A stretch of DNA of 36,298 bases from an uncultured Phascolarctobacterium sp. (GTDB lineage: Bacteria > Bacillota > Negativicutes > Acidaminococcales > Acidaminococcaceae), in assembly GCA_900544795.1 (NCBI GenBank), contig UQWM01000023.1:1-36298 (forward strand), given 5' to 3'. This document shows, piece by piece, positions 7,655 through 16,000 of the stretch; positions within the stretch are counted from its first letter, which is position 1; every line of letters starts with the position of its first letter. A model generated the notes under the pieces. That model searched no databases. It saw nothing but the letters and a program-made list of their open reading frames with translations, and was not told the origin of the DNA. The translations under genes and the position numbers were made by a program.

Positions 7655-8491
7655 ATGTTTAAAACAACACAAGATTTTTTTACTGCCGGTGAATTAGCAA
7701 CACTTTTTAATATTCCTAAACAAACGTTACTCTATTATGATCGAATTGGGCTTTTAGTACCTGAATTTATAGCCGAAAACGGCTACCGTCATTATTCTTT
7801 GACACAATATTTGATTTTAGAAATTGTGGTTAATTTAAGGAAATTAGATATACCAATTTCTGAAATTAAATATTATCTTGATCACAAAAATTCAGTGAGT
7901 TTTAAAAACCTTATTGACAAACGAAGTCGTGAATGTGATGAAATTATCAATAAAAACCTTAAAATCAAACATAGTCTCCGATTTGTTAATAAGCTTTTAA
8001 GTAATATTGAAGATGTTCATTTAAACAATATAACATTAGAAATACAAGATGAAAAAACTCTTTTCATCAGCGACTTGTCGTCAATAAAGATTGGTAAACA
8101 ACGTCTCGAAACAATGGCAAAACATAACCAAAAAGCTTTTGGCAAAAAGCATTTCAAAGAAAAGTCTGTTGGTTGGATCGTAGATCAAAAAAAATTTTTA
8201 AAAGGTGAAGCAAGTAATTCACTGGCATTTTTTACAACTGTAGGACATCCAGAAAATATTAGCAAGGATCATGTCATCCTTCCACAAGGTCTTTACTTAA
8301 GTATTTATTTTAAAGGAACTTATCATAAAAACGCATTATTTATTTCAGAGAAAATTGCTTCCTTCCTCTCGCGTAATCAGTTACAACCTTTAAGCAATAT
8401 TTATGTTCTGCCTTTAAAAAACCATTGGCTAACATCTGATCCAGAAGAATATATAAACCAAATTTTATTACAAGTTAAATATGAAGAGTAA
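7655..8491 (+). CDS. MerR-family transcription regulator with GyrI-like effector domain (BmrR-type)
   Basis: The product has 278 residues. The N-terminal winged-helix MerR domain (about 8-75) has FTAGELATLFNIPKQTLLYYD and the NGYRHYS wing. A linker coiled coil follows (about 85-125). The C-terminal half has the pattern of the GyrI-like effector domain (GLYLSIYFKGTYHK near 225, TSDPEEYINQI near the end). BmrR-type regulators bind a bulky ligand in that domain and activate promoters whose spacer is too long. Three such promoters lie nearby (4181-4211, 7575-7605, 11201-11231). AAGGAG precedes the ATG by 7 bases. It is the only regulator in the island and is transcribed against its neighbours. 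The ligand may be a corrinoid, tetrapyrrole or metal chelate; this is inferred from context only. Confidence 0.9.
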   Translation: MFKTTQDFFTAGELATLFNIPKQTLLYYDRIGLLVPEFIAENGYRHYSLTQYLILEIVVNLRKLDIPISEIKYYLDHKNSVSFKNLIDKRSRECDEIINKNLKIKHSLRFVNKLLSNIEDVHLNNITLEIQDEKTLFISDLSSIKIGKQRLETMAKHNQKAFGKKHFKEKSVGWIVDQKKFLKGEASNSLAFFTTVGHPENISKDHVILPQGLYLSIYFKGTYHKNALFISEKIASFLSRNQLQPLSNIYVLPLKNHWLTSDPEEYINQILLQVKYEE

Positions 8492-8529
8492 ATGTGCTTA
8501 TTTTAAAAAGTACCTTTACTCTTTTTTAT
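8486..8529 (+). terminator. Intrinsic terminator of the MerR gene
   Basis: GAGTAAA at the stop codon pairs with TTTACTC, and six T residues follow on the plus strand. The stem is short and the loop large, but its position between convergent genes supports it. It may also serve the opposite strand. Confidence 0.6.
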
Positions 8530-8540
8530 TTATATTTTTC

Positions 8541-9536
8541 TTACATACCTGCCACTGAAATATGGCAGTTTTCTGGTTGTTTAAATAACGCACCGTAAGC
8601 AGCACGAGCCACTTCCTGAACTCCAAATACTATGTCCTGTGACGAGTTATAAATATAGCCCTCCTGTGGATAAAAAAGCTGTTTTTCTTTGACCGCAGTC
8701 AGCGTTTGCAGCGCTGGATCTTCTAAAAATTCCCGGTTATATTTATTGATATCAAAAGTATTATGATCATTATAGACAGGCATAATCAAAATATCAGGAT
8801 TGATAGCAACCAGCATCTCTTTAGTAAGCTGCTGCCCATTATGCAAACCAACTGCTGATACACCGTTTATGACACCGGCATATTGACAGATATCATCAAA
8901 AGTACAGCCTTTGCCGCCATAAGACGTCATTAAAGATATCAAAACTATTTTTTTACGTTCTTCGGGTTTGATGTTATCTATTTTAGTTTTTATTTCTGAT
9001 AATTTAGTGTCCATCATGGCAATAAGCTGCGTTCCTTTAGCCGCTTCTCCTATACCCCCGGCAATTGTTTTGATGTTATCTTTGACATCGTTTATACTTT
9101 TGGGACCCTTAACAACTATTGTTTTAATCCCTAATTCACGTAGATTATCTACAATTTCAGCTTTGCCCCAATTATAAACAAAAACAAGATCCGGTTTTAA
9201 TGCTAAAACTTCTTCCGCTGAAGGATTTTTTATTTTTCGTTGTATTTTTTGCGCTTTTGTAACTATATTAGAACTTGCAGGATCATCTGCCAATGCATTA
9301 ACAGCAATCAATCTATCTTCCGGCAGCATCCCCAGCACAATACTATCCAGTCCCATAGCAAGTGTCAGTATACGTGTAGGCTTATGCGCCAACATAACTC
9401 TTGTCCCCTGATCATCGATTACTTCATAAGCACCAGCTTGAATGTTGGGACCACTTTCTCTGCTGCAGCCGCAAACTAAAGTAACCAAAAGCATCAAACT
9501 TAGCAGACAAAAGTTATTTAAAAACTTTCCTGACAT
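8541..9536 (-). CDS. Corrinoid/siderophore ABC transporter substrate-binding lipoprotein (FecB/BtuF type)
   Basis: The product has 331 residues. A lipoprotein signal ends in the lipobox LVCGC (Cys near 24), anchoring it to a membrane on the periplasmic side. The rest follows the two-lobed FecB/BtuF pattern: a conserved start (VIDDQGTRVMLAHKPTRILTL), ALKPDLVFVY, and a long connecting helix. It binds a metal chelate or corrinoid and hands it to a FecCD-type permease. It follows cbiZ after 5 bases (AAGGAC as ribosome binding site) and is surely cotranscribed with it. No permease or ATPase gene is beside it, so it probably uses one of the two permeases at 16001-17041 or 22466-23494. Pairing with CbiZ favours a corrinoid ligand. 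Confidence 0.88.
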   Translation of the reverse strand: MSGKFLNNFCLLSLMLLVTLVCGCSRESGPNIQAGAYEVIDDQGTRVMLAHKPTRILTLAMGLDSIVLGMLPEDRLIAVNALADDPASSNIVTKAQKIQRKIKNPSAEEVLALKPDLVFVYNWGKAEIVDNLRELGIKTIVVKGPKSINDVKDNIKTIAGGIGEAAKGTQLIAMMDTKLSEIKTKIDNIKPEERKKIVLISLMTSYGGKGCTFDDICQYAGVINGVSAVGLHNGQQLTKEMLVAINPDILIMPVYNDHNTFDINKYNREFLEDPALQTLTAVKEKQLFYPQEGYIYNSSQDIVFGVQEVARAAYGALFKQPENCHISVAGM

Positions 9537-9541
9537 AATTT

Positions 9542-10630
9542 TCAGTCCTTTTTAACTTTATCGTTAACTATATTAACAAACAGCTCACTCCATGCTTCCA
9601 TCATGGATTCCACTGCAATTGAACGTAAAACTCTGCTTTCGGCATCATATCCAGCAGCAATATCGGCCAATATTTTTTCTGCCGCAACCAGCACTTCATC
9701 TTTACCCAACAGTCCCCATAAAAATTGATCCAATAAATGTACATACAACGATGTAGCAGTAAGCATTAACGGCTCTTTAGCCAGCGATTCAGCTGTTTCT
9801 AAAAATTCCGGTTTCAGCACCGTAACAGCAGCCTGCTCCTGGTATAATTGCCAGACGCTTTGCGTGGTTACCTTAAATCTTTTTAAGCGTTTAAAAACAT
9901 TATGCTGTGCTTCGGGATTTAGTCCCGATTGTTTTGACAGTGCGGCTTTTACGGCCTTGGTAACTGTTTTACCGATCAGTTCTCCCATTTTAGAATGTTT
10001 CCCAGCACCTTCAAGATAAATCTCTGCTTCAGTATTGGCAATAATGATCGTTTGGTCTGTACCTGAACCAGTAGCCAACCCAGTAGAATAATTACTGCCG
10101 GCAAGCAATTCCTGAATAGCGGCAGTTTTTGCTTCCGTACAGGTAACGAGTGCTCTTGCAAGAGTTCCAGGCGGCATATCGGCATCAAGTACCAATATAA
10201 TGTTGATGGTGCCAAGTTTATCGGGCTTCTCGATAGGTTTATAATAATCCGCCGGATCACCTACTCTGCCACCATTAGTTTCGATGCCGCCGGTCACGAT
10301 AGCTGTTACAGTCAGTTCTTTATACTTCAACGACTCGATCGCTACGTTTTCCATATCGGCAGCAGTACCCATACCTGTAACCATATCCGGATCTAGACCT
10401 ATTCTTTTGGCTAATATCTGCATATGCTCGGTATAAGTGTCAGCCAGCATTTCACAGGGCATACCTGAACCTACTTTGCCATCATGGTTAAAAACAGCCT
10501 GAAAATTTTCGTGATAGCCACCATTAAATACCGATGTACTGAGAACTTTTCTGGCGCCTTTAAAAAATAGTACAATGCTTTTTTCATAGCGATATGCTAT
10601 ATCGCCTGTTGATACCGTATATAATTTCAT
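9542..10630 (-). CDS. cbiZ: Adenosylcobinamide amidohydrolase CbiZ
   Basis: The product has 362 residues. The CbiZ core is clear: TAIVTGGIETNGGRVGDPADY, PDKLGTINIILVLD, a TEAKTAAIQELL helix, the glycine-rich ATGSGTDQTIII loop and KMGELIGKTV. CbiZ cleaves the aminopropanol/nucleotide loop from adenosylcobinamide or pseudocobalamin to give cobyric acid, which is then rebuilt with the preferred lower ligand. It serves corrinoid salvage and remodelling in the cytosol. The C-terminal extension (from about residue 245) is of unclear role. The gene sits downstream of a structured leader and a strong terminator (10654-10683), so it is likely controlled by attenuation. AGGAG lies before the ATG. Confidence 0.9.
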   Translation of the reverse strand: MKLYTVSTGDIAYRYEKSIVLFFKGARKVLSTSVFNGGYHENFQAVFNHDGKVGSGMPCEMLADTYTEHMQILAKRIGLDPDMVTGMGTAADMENVAIESLKYKELTVTAIVTGGIETNGGRVGDPADYYKPIEKPDKLGTINIILVLDADMPPGTLARALVTCTEAKTAAIQELLAGSNYSTGLATGSGTDQTIIIANTEAEIYLEGAGKHSKMGELIGKTVTKAVKAALSKQSGLNPEAQHNVFKRLKRFKVTTQSVWQLYQEQAAVTVLKPEFLETAESLAKEPLMLTATSLYVHLLDQFLWGLLGKDEVLVAAEKILADIAAGYDAESRVLRSIAVESMMEAWSELFVNIVNDKVKKD

Positions 10631-10653
10631 TTCAACACAACTCCTATAAAAAA

Positions 10654-10683
10654 AGTGTCTTCCTGCATAAGCAGGAAGACACT
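10654..10683 (-). terminator. Strong intrinsic terminator in the cbiZ leader
   Basis: A perfect 13-bp stem (AGTGTCTTCCTGC and complement) with a 4-base loop is followed on the minus strand by seven T residues (complement of 10647-10653). It lies only 17 bases before the cbiZ start codon and would block cbiZ unless an antiterminator forms. Confidence 0.9.
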
Positions 10684-10689
10684 AATGTT

Positions 10690-10830
10690 TTTAATTCCGA
10701 TTTCATCGGCCATTAATCTCAATCCTATCGCTCGTAGGGTCTTTAGAGATCGTAAATAGCTGCTTTTAGGGGTCAACACCCCCAGGCGACGGGATCGCGG
10801 TTTAAAATAAACACTTTACAGCCTATTATT
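10690..10830 (-). promoter_or_regulatory. Structured leader RNA of cbiZ, unclassified riboswitch candidate
   Basis: On the minus strand the leader contains several clear stems: GCGA-TCCCG-TCGC (around 10785-10797), GGGGT-GTTG-ACCCC, a nested stem ATCTC...CCTACGAGCGATAGG...GAGAT, and CCGAT-GAA-ATCGG, ahead of the terminator. The 12-base string CGATCCCGTCGC is shared with the true cobalamin riboswitches at 281-430 and 21523-21669. The hairpin with the ACGAGCGA loop resembles the one just 3' of the aptamer at 21523. However, GCCACTG, GGGAAGG and the AAGTCAGAAGAACTGCC tail are absent, so it is not a canonical cobalamin aptamer. It could be a shortened variant or another metabolite-sensing RNA. 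Confidence 0.55.
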
Positions 10831-10835
10831 CAATT

Positions 10836-11159
10836 TTAGTGATGTCCGCAACCGCCAGTTGCTTCACCAGCCATAATTTTTCTGTACAGTTCATGTGCTT
10901 CTTCGCTGCTTTTACCTGCGGCCAAAGCTTTTTGTGCATGGATAACTGCACTACGGTATTTGGCATGCGGGCCATCAGTCGGTAATTTTTCGACATCTTT
11001 AATGTCAAATTCCATTACTTTTTTAAAAATGGCATGGATCTCTTCAGTAGACTTGCCTGCAGCTTTAGCCGCCTCAACATGTTTCATAGCGCTTTCATAA
11101 CGATGTTTAGCATGAGGAGTATCGGGCAATTCGTATTTCGGATGTTCTTTACAAGTCAT
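10836..11159 (-). CDS. Small duplicated protein with C-terminal Gly-Gly-Cys-Gly-His-His
   Basis: The product has 107 residues, starting at the ATG at 11159 (GAGGTG 6 bases upstream; an in-frame GTG at 11168 overlaps that site). There is no signal peptide. It contains two similar helical repeats offset by 49 residues: PHAKHRYESAMKHVEAAKAA (15-34) and PHAKYRSAVIHAQKALAA (64-81). Both continue with GKSxEExH (35-42 and 82-89). The chain ends GGCGHH, with one more Cys at position 3, giving a plausible metal-binding tail. I do not recognise the family. It has its own MerR-type promoter in the 77-base gap after the radical SAM gene. It could be a cobalt or nickel carrier for the neighbouring chelatase, or a peptide substrate of the radical SAM enzyme. 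Confidence 0.85.
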   Translation of the reverse strand: MTCKEHPKYELPDTPHAKHRYESAMKHVEAAKAAGKSTEEIHAIFKKVMEFDIKDVEKLPTDGPHAKYRSAVIHAQKALAAGKSSEEAHELYRKIMAGEATGGCGHH

Positions 11160-11200
11160 TTCAATCACCTCTTAATAAATTCTTATTGGACTTTGTTATT

Positions 11201-11231
11201 ATTTTAGACTATATACCTGTCATATAGTCAA
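11201..11231 (-). promoter_or_regulatory. MerR-type promoter/operator of the CGHH-protein/cbiZ transcript
   Basis: Minus strand: -35 TTGACT (11226-11231), a 19-bp spacer (11207-11225) and -10 TAAAAT (11201-11206). The spacer holds a perfect dyad GACTATAT-N7-ATATAGTC (11207-11229). It is the best of the three copies of this architecture in the window. It starts a transcript about 35 bases before the CGHH-protein gene, which may continue through the leader into cbiZ and the binding protein. Confidence 0.82.
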
Positions 11232-11236
11232 GTGTT

Positions 11237-12274
11237 TTAGTTACTTTTTATTTGTGCGATCGATGCTCTTTTCAAAGCACATTCGCTTAGATAGGCCTCT
11301 TTAACGCCACTGCCATACCAACGGGCAAAGCAGCCACCTCCGCACAGCTTAAAATCATCGCACTTTTTGCAAAAATCCATTGAGTCTCTGATTTGCTCCT
11401 GAACTTTTTTTACTAAAAGAATCTCTAATCCCTCAGCAACATTGCCAATGTAAAAATCGCTGTGTCCCACAAGCGAAGAACAGGCATAAATATCGCCTTT
11501 AGCATCTACAAAAGCTGCTTCTCCGTTCATGGCATAACAATGGCCAAATTCATGAGAGGAGTCGGCACAAAGTATTTTAACGCGTTCCTGCTGAGCAAAA
11601 TGGATTTTATAACCTGTCAACCTGGCCAGTTGCTTACCCCGCTCATAAACCTGCTCCATCGCCTGCAGCATAGCGACTTCAGAAGGCGGCTGCAAGGAAG
11701 ACCCACGCCCCTGACCACGCAGAAGGTCAAAGCCGATCCTGCGAATATTGCCTATGAAGTAGGCGAACTCTACGATTCCAGCCAGTTCACTGACGTTTTC
11801 ATCTGTTACCACACATGTGATACCGGCAGCGATATTATTGCGCTTTAAAACTTCAAGCCCCTGTAAGATACTATCAGTAGCACCTTCACCAGTTTTTGTC
11901 AGCCGCAGTTTATCATTCACTTTAGGTCTGCCGTCTAAGCTGACACCGATAGCTACTTTGTCTTTAAATAAATATCTGGCTATATCATCTGTCAACAATG
12001 ATCCATTGGTTTGGATCTGCATCACCGCCGGCAAACTGTTTTGCTGCACATAGCTTACTACTGCTTTAAGGCATTCAAAGTTCAGCAGCGGCTCCCCGCC
12101 GCTGAATTGAATGACAAATTTTTCACCGCTTTGTGCCGCCAGCTTTACCGCCATGATGGCAGTGGCTTCTGACATTTTACCTTCATTATGTTCAGAAGCG
12201 TAGCAGTATTTACAGGCAAAATTACACTGGCCTGTTAAACTTAAAACCAGCATTTTTATTTTAGGATTGTTCAT
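11237..12274 (-). CDS. Radical SAM protein with SPASM domain
   Basis: The product has 345 residues. The radical SAM cluster motif is CNFACKYC (Cys17, Cys21, Cys24), followed by the SAM-binding FSGGEPLL. The C-terminal SPASM-type cysteine set includes a CYAMNG stretch, YACSS and CKKCDDFKLCGGGC, able to bind auxiliary Fe-S clusters. Proteins of this type are often peptide or protein maturases (sulfatase-maturase and RiPP-type). The gene overlaps the end of cobN by about 14 bases, so the two are translationally coupled. The ATG at 12274 is preferred over the adjacent GTG (12277) on spacing from GAGG. The small CGHH protein downstream is a candidate substrate. A direct tetrapyrrole substrate is also possible. 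Confidence 0.9.
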   Translation of the reverse strand: MNNPKIKMLVLSLTGQCNFACKYCYASEHNEGKMSEATAIMAVKLAAQSGEKFVIQFSGGEPLLNFECLKAVVSYVQQNSLPAVMQIQTNGSLLTDDIARYLFKDKVAIGVSLDGRPKVNDKLRLTKTGEGATDSILQGLEVLKRNNIAAGITCVVTDENVSELAGIVEFAYFIGNIRRIGFDLLRGQGRGSSLQPPSEVAMLQAMEQVYERGKQLARLTGYKIHFAQQERVKILCADSSHEFGHCYAMNGEAAFVDAKGDIYACSSLVGHSDFYIGNVAEGLEILLVKKVQEQIRDSMDFCKKCDDFKLCGGGCFARWYGSGVKEAYLSECALKRASIAQIKSN

Positions 12275-15200
12275 CACCGCGTTCCTCTAATTCACCTTCA
12301 ACCGATAAATATAGTTTCTGCAATTCAGTTTTGGTTTCAGCTTTGGCGTTCCATAAACCACGCTGTTCTGCTTCCAACAATATTTCGGCCATACGCTGCA
12401 AGGCCCAGGGGTTAACATCGCGCAGCCACTCCTGAACTTTTGGATCGAAGGTATATTTTTCTGCATATTTTTCGTACATCCAATCTTCCATCACCGCACT
12501 GGTGGCATCCCATTGGAAGCTGTGTGCTATATAATTTGCCATATCGGCAGCTCCTTTATAGCCGTGTTTCATCATTCCTTCGATAAACTTAGGATTGACA
12601 GCTTCACTGCGGAAGATACGTTTTGCCTCTTCCTGTACACTGTGCATCACTACCTTGCTTTTATCGGTGCTGTCACCACAATATGAACGAGGTGCCAAGC
12701 CCTTAATGCTGCGTACAGCCGCGATCATGCCGCCATGATAAGCATTATAGTCGTCAGAACTAAGCATATTGGTTTCGTGATTATCTTCATTTTTGATAGT
12801 GACATCCAAGCTACCCATACGTTTACGGAACTGCTGTGGTAAAAATTCACCTCTTGTTTTGCCGCCGTAAGCGTGCGCTCCCCAACGAACATAGACATCG
12901 GCAATATCGTCGATACTTTCCCAGTTTTTCGCTTCTAAAAGCGCCGCTACTCCGGCACCGTATACACCTTGTTCGTCGCCAAAAATACGAAATGATGCCT
13001 GCCTCCAGGCGTCTTCCCGGGTCATGCCTTCCGCCTCAAGTTCCTGGCTGTCGCTAAGTAAATGTTTGCGTACATAGTTTTGTTCAATATCCTCATCAAG
13101 TTCACCGACTAATAACACAGCTTTATCAAGCAGCTCCATAACGCTGGGCATAGTATCTCTGAACAAGCCACTGATCCTTGCAGTAACATCGATGCGCGGG
13201 CGTTTTAATTCCATCAGCGGAATGACTTCCAAGCCAATGACCCTCTGACTGCCATGCTGCCACTGCGGACGCACACCTAAAAGATATAAAAATTCAGCCA
13301 CACACTGGCCGTGGCTGCGCATATTGGCACCCGACCACAAAACTATACCTACGCTTTCAGGATAACGACCTTCCTCGTCAATATAGCGCTCGACGACCTG
13401 ATCACCTAGGGTTTTACCAAGTTCCCAGGCAGCCGGTGTTGGCAGGTTGCGTGGATCGATACCATAAAAATTGCGGCCGGTAGGCAAAAGGTCGGCACCG
13501 CCACTGCTGGGTGCACCAGACGGGCCCGGTTCTATATACTGTCCTTCCAGTCCCCGCAGCAGGTTTTCCCGCTCCTGCGTCGTCAGCATCAAATTGGGAT
13601 AAATACTCTGGCAAATATAACCGCAAATTTGCCGAAGATCATTTTTGAACTCTATGCTGCTTTCCTGAACCCATGTAAGAGTTTCTATGGCTTCAAATCG
13701 TTCTACCGTAAAATCGTTGGCAATCAAAAGTCTGATCACTTCCCGGCAGCGTTCACGCAGCTTATCTATTAAAGCGCCATAAGTAATATTGAGCGGCTCA
13801 TAGATAAGGCTGCTGTTTTCAAGCAATTCATAATAATCAAAGCCGTAGCAGCTTGCCAGCACCTGCATCAGCGACGGTACATCACCGTTTTCAAGCCTCG
13901 TCAACAGCAGCAGATATTCCAGCAGATTATCATCCTGAGGGGGCTGCCCTAAAATATGCAAACCGATACGTACCTGCATATTTTTTAAATCAGTAATATA
14001 GTTATGCAGAGCAAGTACATAATCACTAAAGGGATTTTCTGCATCATATAGCACTTCATCCTGCAAATTGGCCTGCTCAACTTTTTCTATAATAAGAGTT
14101 TGCAGCTTTTCCAAATTTTCTGGTTGAGTAGTTTCAAAATGACAATATTCATCCATCAATTTTTCAAGTTCTTCCACTTCATCATAGACGCCGGCATCAG
14201 TCATCGGTGGCGGCAGGTGCTCGATCAGGCAAGCTGCACCGCGCCTTTTAGCCTGTATACCTTCACCTGTAATAGTGATGAGGTAAGGATAAATATTGGG
14301 CAGATCCCCTAACGCGATATCGGAATAGCAGGTATTATTGAGACCTGCGTTTTTACCTGGCAGCCATTCCAGCGAACCGTGCGTGCCGACATGAACTACT
14401 GCATCGACTTGCCAAATATCCCGGATCCAATGGTAAAAGCCAAGATAATGATGTGTAGGGGCACAGAACGGAGAATGGTATATTTTGCTGGGGTCTTCGC
14501 CAAAACCACGCGGAGGCTGTACTGTTACAAAAACATTGCCGTTCATAGTTCCCGGAACCAGCAAATCACCATCATAGTTCATAACCTGACCAGGAGCTTC
14601 CCCCCAATCTTTTATCAGCTGTGCCTGGATCTCAGGCTCTTGCTGTTCAAAGAACTTTTTATACGCACTGCCGCTCAATTTATTAGCTGCGGCCAATTGT
14701 TTTTCCGTCAACATCGCTCTGTCATTAGTTGCATTTGCCGTCAGTTCGTTGATAAAAGCCTTACCGTCATCGGGGATAGTATCTACTTTATAACCGCGTT
14801 CCTGCAGCGCCTGCAGCACTAATCTGATACTCTCGATGGTATCAAGGCCTACCGCGCTGCCAATATTGGAGTTTCGGGGCGGATAATTGTGGAAAATGAT
14901 CGCAACTTTTTTATCGGCATTCTTTTTGCGGCGCAAAGACGCCCACTTGCGAGCTTTATTGACCATGCGTACGATACGTTCGTTAATAGGCAAATAGCGT
15001 ACGTCACCGTTTTCAAGCAGTTTCTTGTTAGCAATGGGAACACCATGTATAGCGCCGTCAAACTCGGGCATTGTAACGCTTATGGAAATTTCCATATCAT
15101 TCATACCTTCCAGATTATCGCGCCATTCTTCATAGGGTGTAAGTAAAGTATAGGCTTGCAATACAGGCACATTCCATTTTTTCAAAAACTCAAGTGTCAT

Positions 15201-15977
15201 GGACCGCGCGCCTGTTAAAGAAAATTTCATCGTATTTATGAAAGCATCAATTGCCGCTACGCCATTTTCACAGAAATAGTCTTCAAAAATCTTGATCAGG
15301 CTTGGCATCCCCAGCTCCAGCACAGGCATACCATTACTAAAAACACAAATCGCGTTCATTCCCTGATTTTCGATTTCTTTGATTAGGGCGGTTTGATAAG
15401 TAAGATCACCCCACACCCATTCGTCGCGATAGAATAAAACACCGACCGTAGGTTTTTGCGGGTCACAGAAGTCTTTTTTATAGGCGGTTAAATCAGTATA
15501 AACCAGTTTTGCTTCAGGGTGATAGATAGCGCTCCAGTGCATAGAGTCAGGCACTTCATAATCAGTGCGGCTATTTATAACGCCGTCAGCACACAAAAGT
15601 AGATTGCGGTAATTTTTCATACCGCTGTATAAAGCGTAGGCCTTCAATTTCGCTACATCATCTACAGAAATACCGCTTACGATCTCATTTTCATCAGTAC
15701 CTGCCGCATCTATATAATGGCGCAGTTTACTTTTTTTGAGAAATTGCAGCAGTTTTTTAAAGAATGGCGTATCCAGGCCTGCCCCCATCCACTTGACCAA
15801 GAGGATATCGGCATCAGCCAACAGCTTCTGCCAGTCCTCATTCCAAACTGTACTATCCGTAAGTTTTACACAAGCCGAATCGCTGCCCAACAATTTTTCC
15901 TGTTGCAGCTGTTCCAACGCTGCCTGCATCATCGCCCAGCGTCTATCAACATTGCTTAAAAATACTACTTTACTCAT
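12261..15977 (-). CDS. cobN: CobN/BchH-family chelatase large subunit
   Basis: The product has 1238 residues, normal for CobN. The diagnostic block VVHVGTHGSLEWLPGK is near residues 525-540, followed by GDLPNIYPYLITITGEGIQAKRRGAA, and the C-terminal RWGAHAYGGKTRG and NPWALQRMAEILLEA motifs are present. The family inserts cobalt into hydrogenobyrinate diamide (CobN) or magnesium into protoporphyrin (BchH), driven by I- and D-type ATPase subunits; both types are encoded at 1110-4105. HmuS, a CobN relative in Bacteroides haem-uptake operons, is reported to remove metal instead, so direction is open. The gene lies directly after a FecB-FecC pair and a nitrogenase-like reductase. GGAGG precedes the ATG. 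I use cobN for family membership, not proven substrate. Confidence 0.93.
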   Translation of the reverse strand: MSKVVFLSNVDRRWAMMQAALEQLQQEKLLGSDSACVKLTDSTVWNEDWQKLLADADILLVKWMGAGLDTPFFKKLLQFLKKSKLRHYIDAAGTDENEIVSGISVDDVAKLKAYALYSGMKNYRNLLLCADGVINSRTDYEVPDSMHWSAIYHPEAKLVYTDLTAYKKDFCDPQKPTVGVLFYRDEWVWGDLTYQTALIKEIENQGMNAICVFSNGMPVLELGMPSLIKIFEDYFCENGVAAIDAFINTMKFSLTGARSMTLEFLKKWNVPVLQAYTLLTPYEEWRDNLEGMNDMEISISVTMPEFDGAIHGVPIANKKLLENGDVRYLPINERIVRMVNKARKWASLRRKKNADKKVAIIFHNYPPRNSNIGSAVGLDTIESIRLVLQALQERGYKVDTIPDDGKAFINELTANATNDRAMLTEKQLAAANKLSGSAYKKFFEQQEPEIQAQLIKDWGEAPGQVMNYDGDLLVPGTMNGNVFVTVQPPRGFGEDPSKIYHSPFCAPTHHYLGFYHWIRDIWQVDAVVHVGTHGSLEWLPGKNAGLNNTCYSDIALGDLPNIYPYLITITGEGIQAKRRGAACLIEHLPPPMTDAGVYDEVEELEKLMDEYCHFETTQPENLEKLQTLIIEKVEQANLQDEVLYDAENPFSDYVLALHNYITDLKNMQVRIGLHILGQPPQDDNLLEYLLLLTRLENGDVPSLMQVLASCYGFDYYELLENSSLIYEPLNITYGALIDKLRERCREVIRLLIANDFTVERFEAIETLTWVQESSIEFKNDLRQICGYICQSIYPNLMLTTQERENLLRGLEGQYIEPGPSGAPSSGGADLLPTGRNFYGIDPRNLPTPAAWELGKTLGDQVVERYIDEEGRYPESVGIVLWSGANMRSHGQCVAEFLYLLGVRPQWQHGSQRVIGLEVIPLMELKRPRIDVTARISGLFRDTMPSVMELLDKAVLLVGELDEDIEQNYVRKHLLSDSQELEAEGMTREDAWRQASFRIFGDEQGVYGAGVAALLEAKNWESIDDIADVYVRWGAHAYGGKTRGEFLPQQFRKRMGSLDVTIKNEDNHETNMLSSDDYNAYHGGMIAAVRSIKGLAPRSYCGDSTDKSKVVMHSVQEEAKRIFRSEAVNPKFIEGMMKHGYKGAADMANYIAHSFQWDATSAVMEDWMYEKYAEKYTFDPKVQEWLRDVNPWALQRMAEILLEAEQRGLWNAKAETKTELQKLYLSVEGELEERGDEQS

Positions 15978-16000
15978 ATTTTTCCTCCCTGCTCATATCA

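Noticed and set aside
10690..10830. Calling the cbiZ leader a standard cobalamin riboswitch
   Set aside because: GCCACTG, GGGAAGG and the AGAAGAACTGCC end are missing; only a 12-base string and one hairpin are shared with the real ones.
14379..14822. Open frame of 147 codons on the plus strand inside cobN
   Set aside because: It lies wholly within the conserved CobN coding region, with no ribosome binding site or recognisable domain.
1110..15977. A magnesium chelatase for chlorophyll
   Set aside because: No other photosynthesis gene is present and the large subunit sits in a B12-riboswitch operon; a CobN-type role is more likely.
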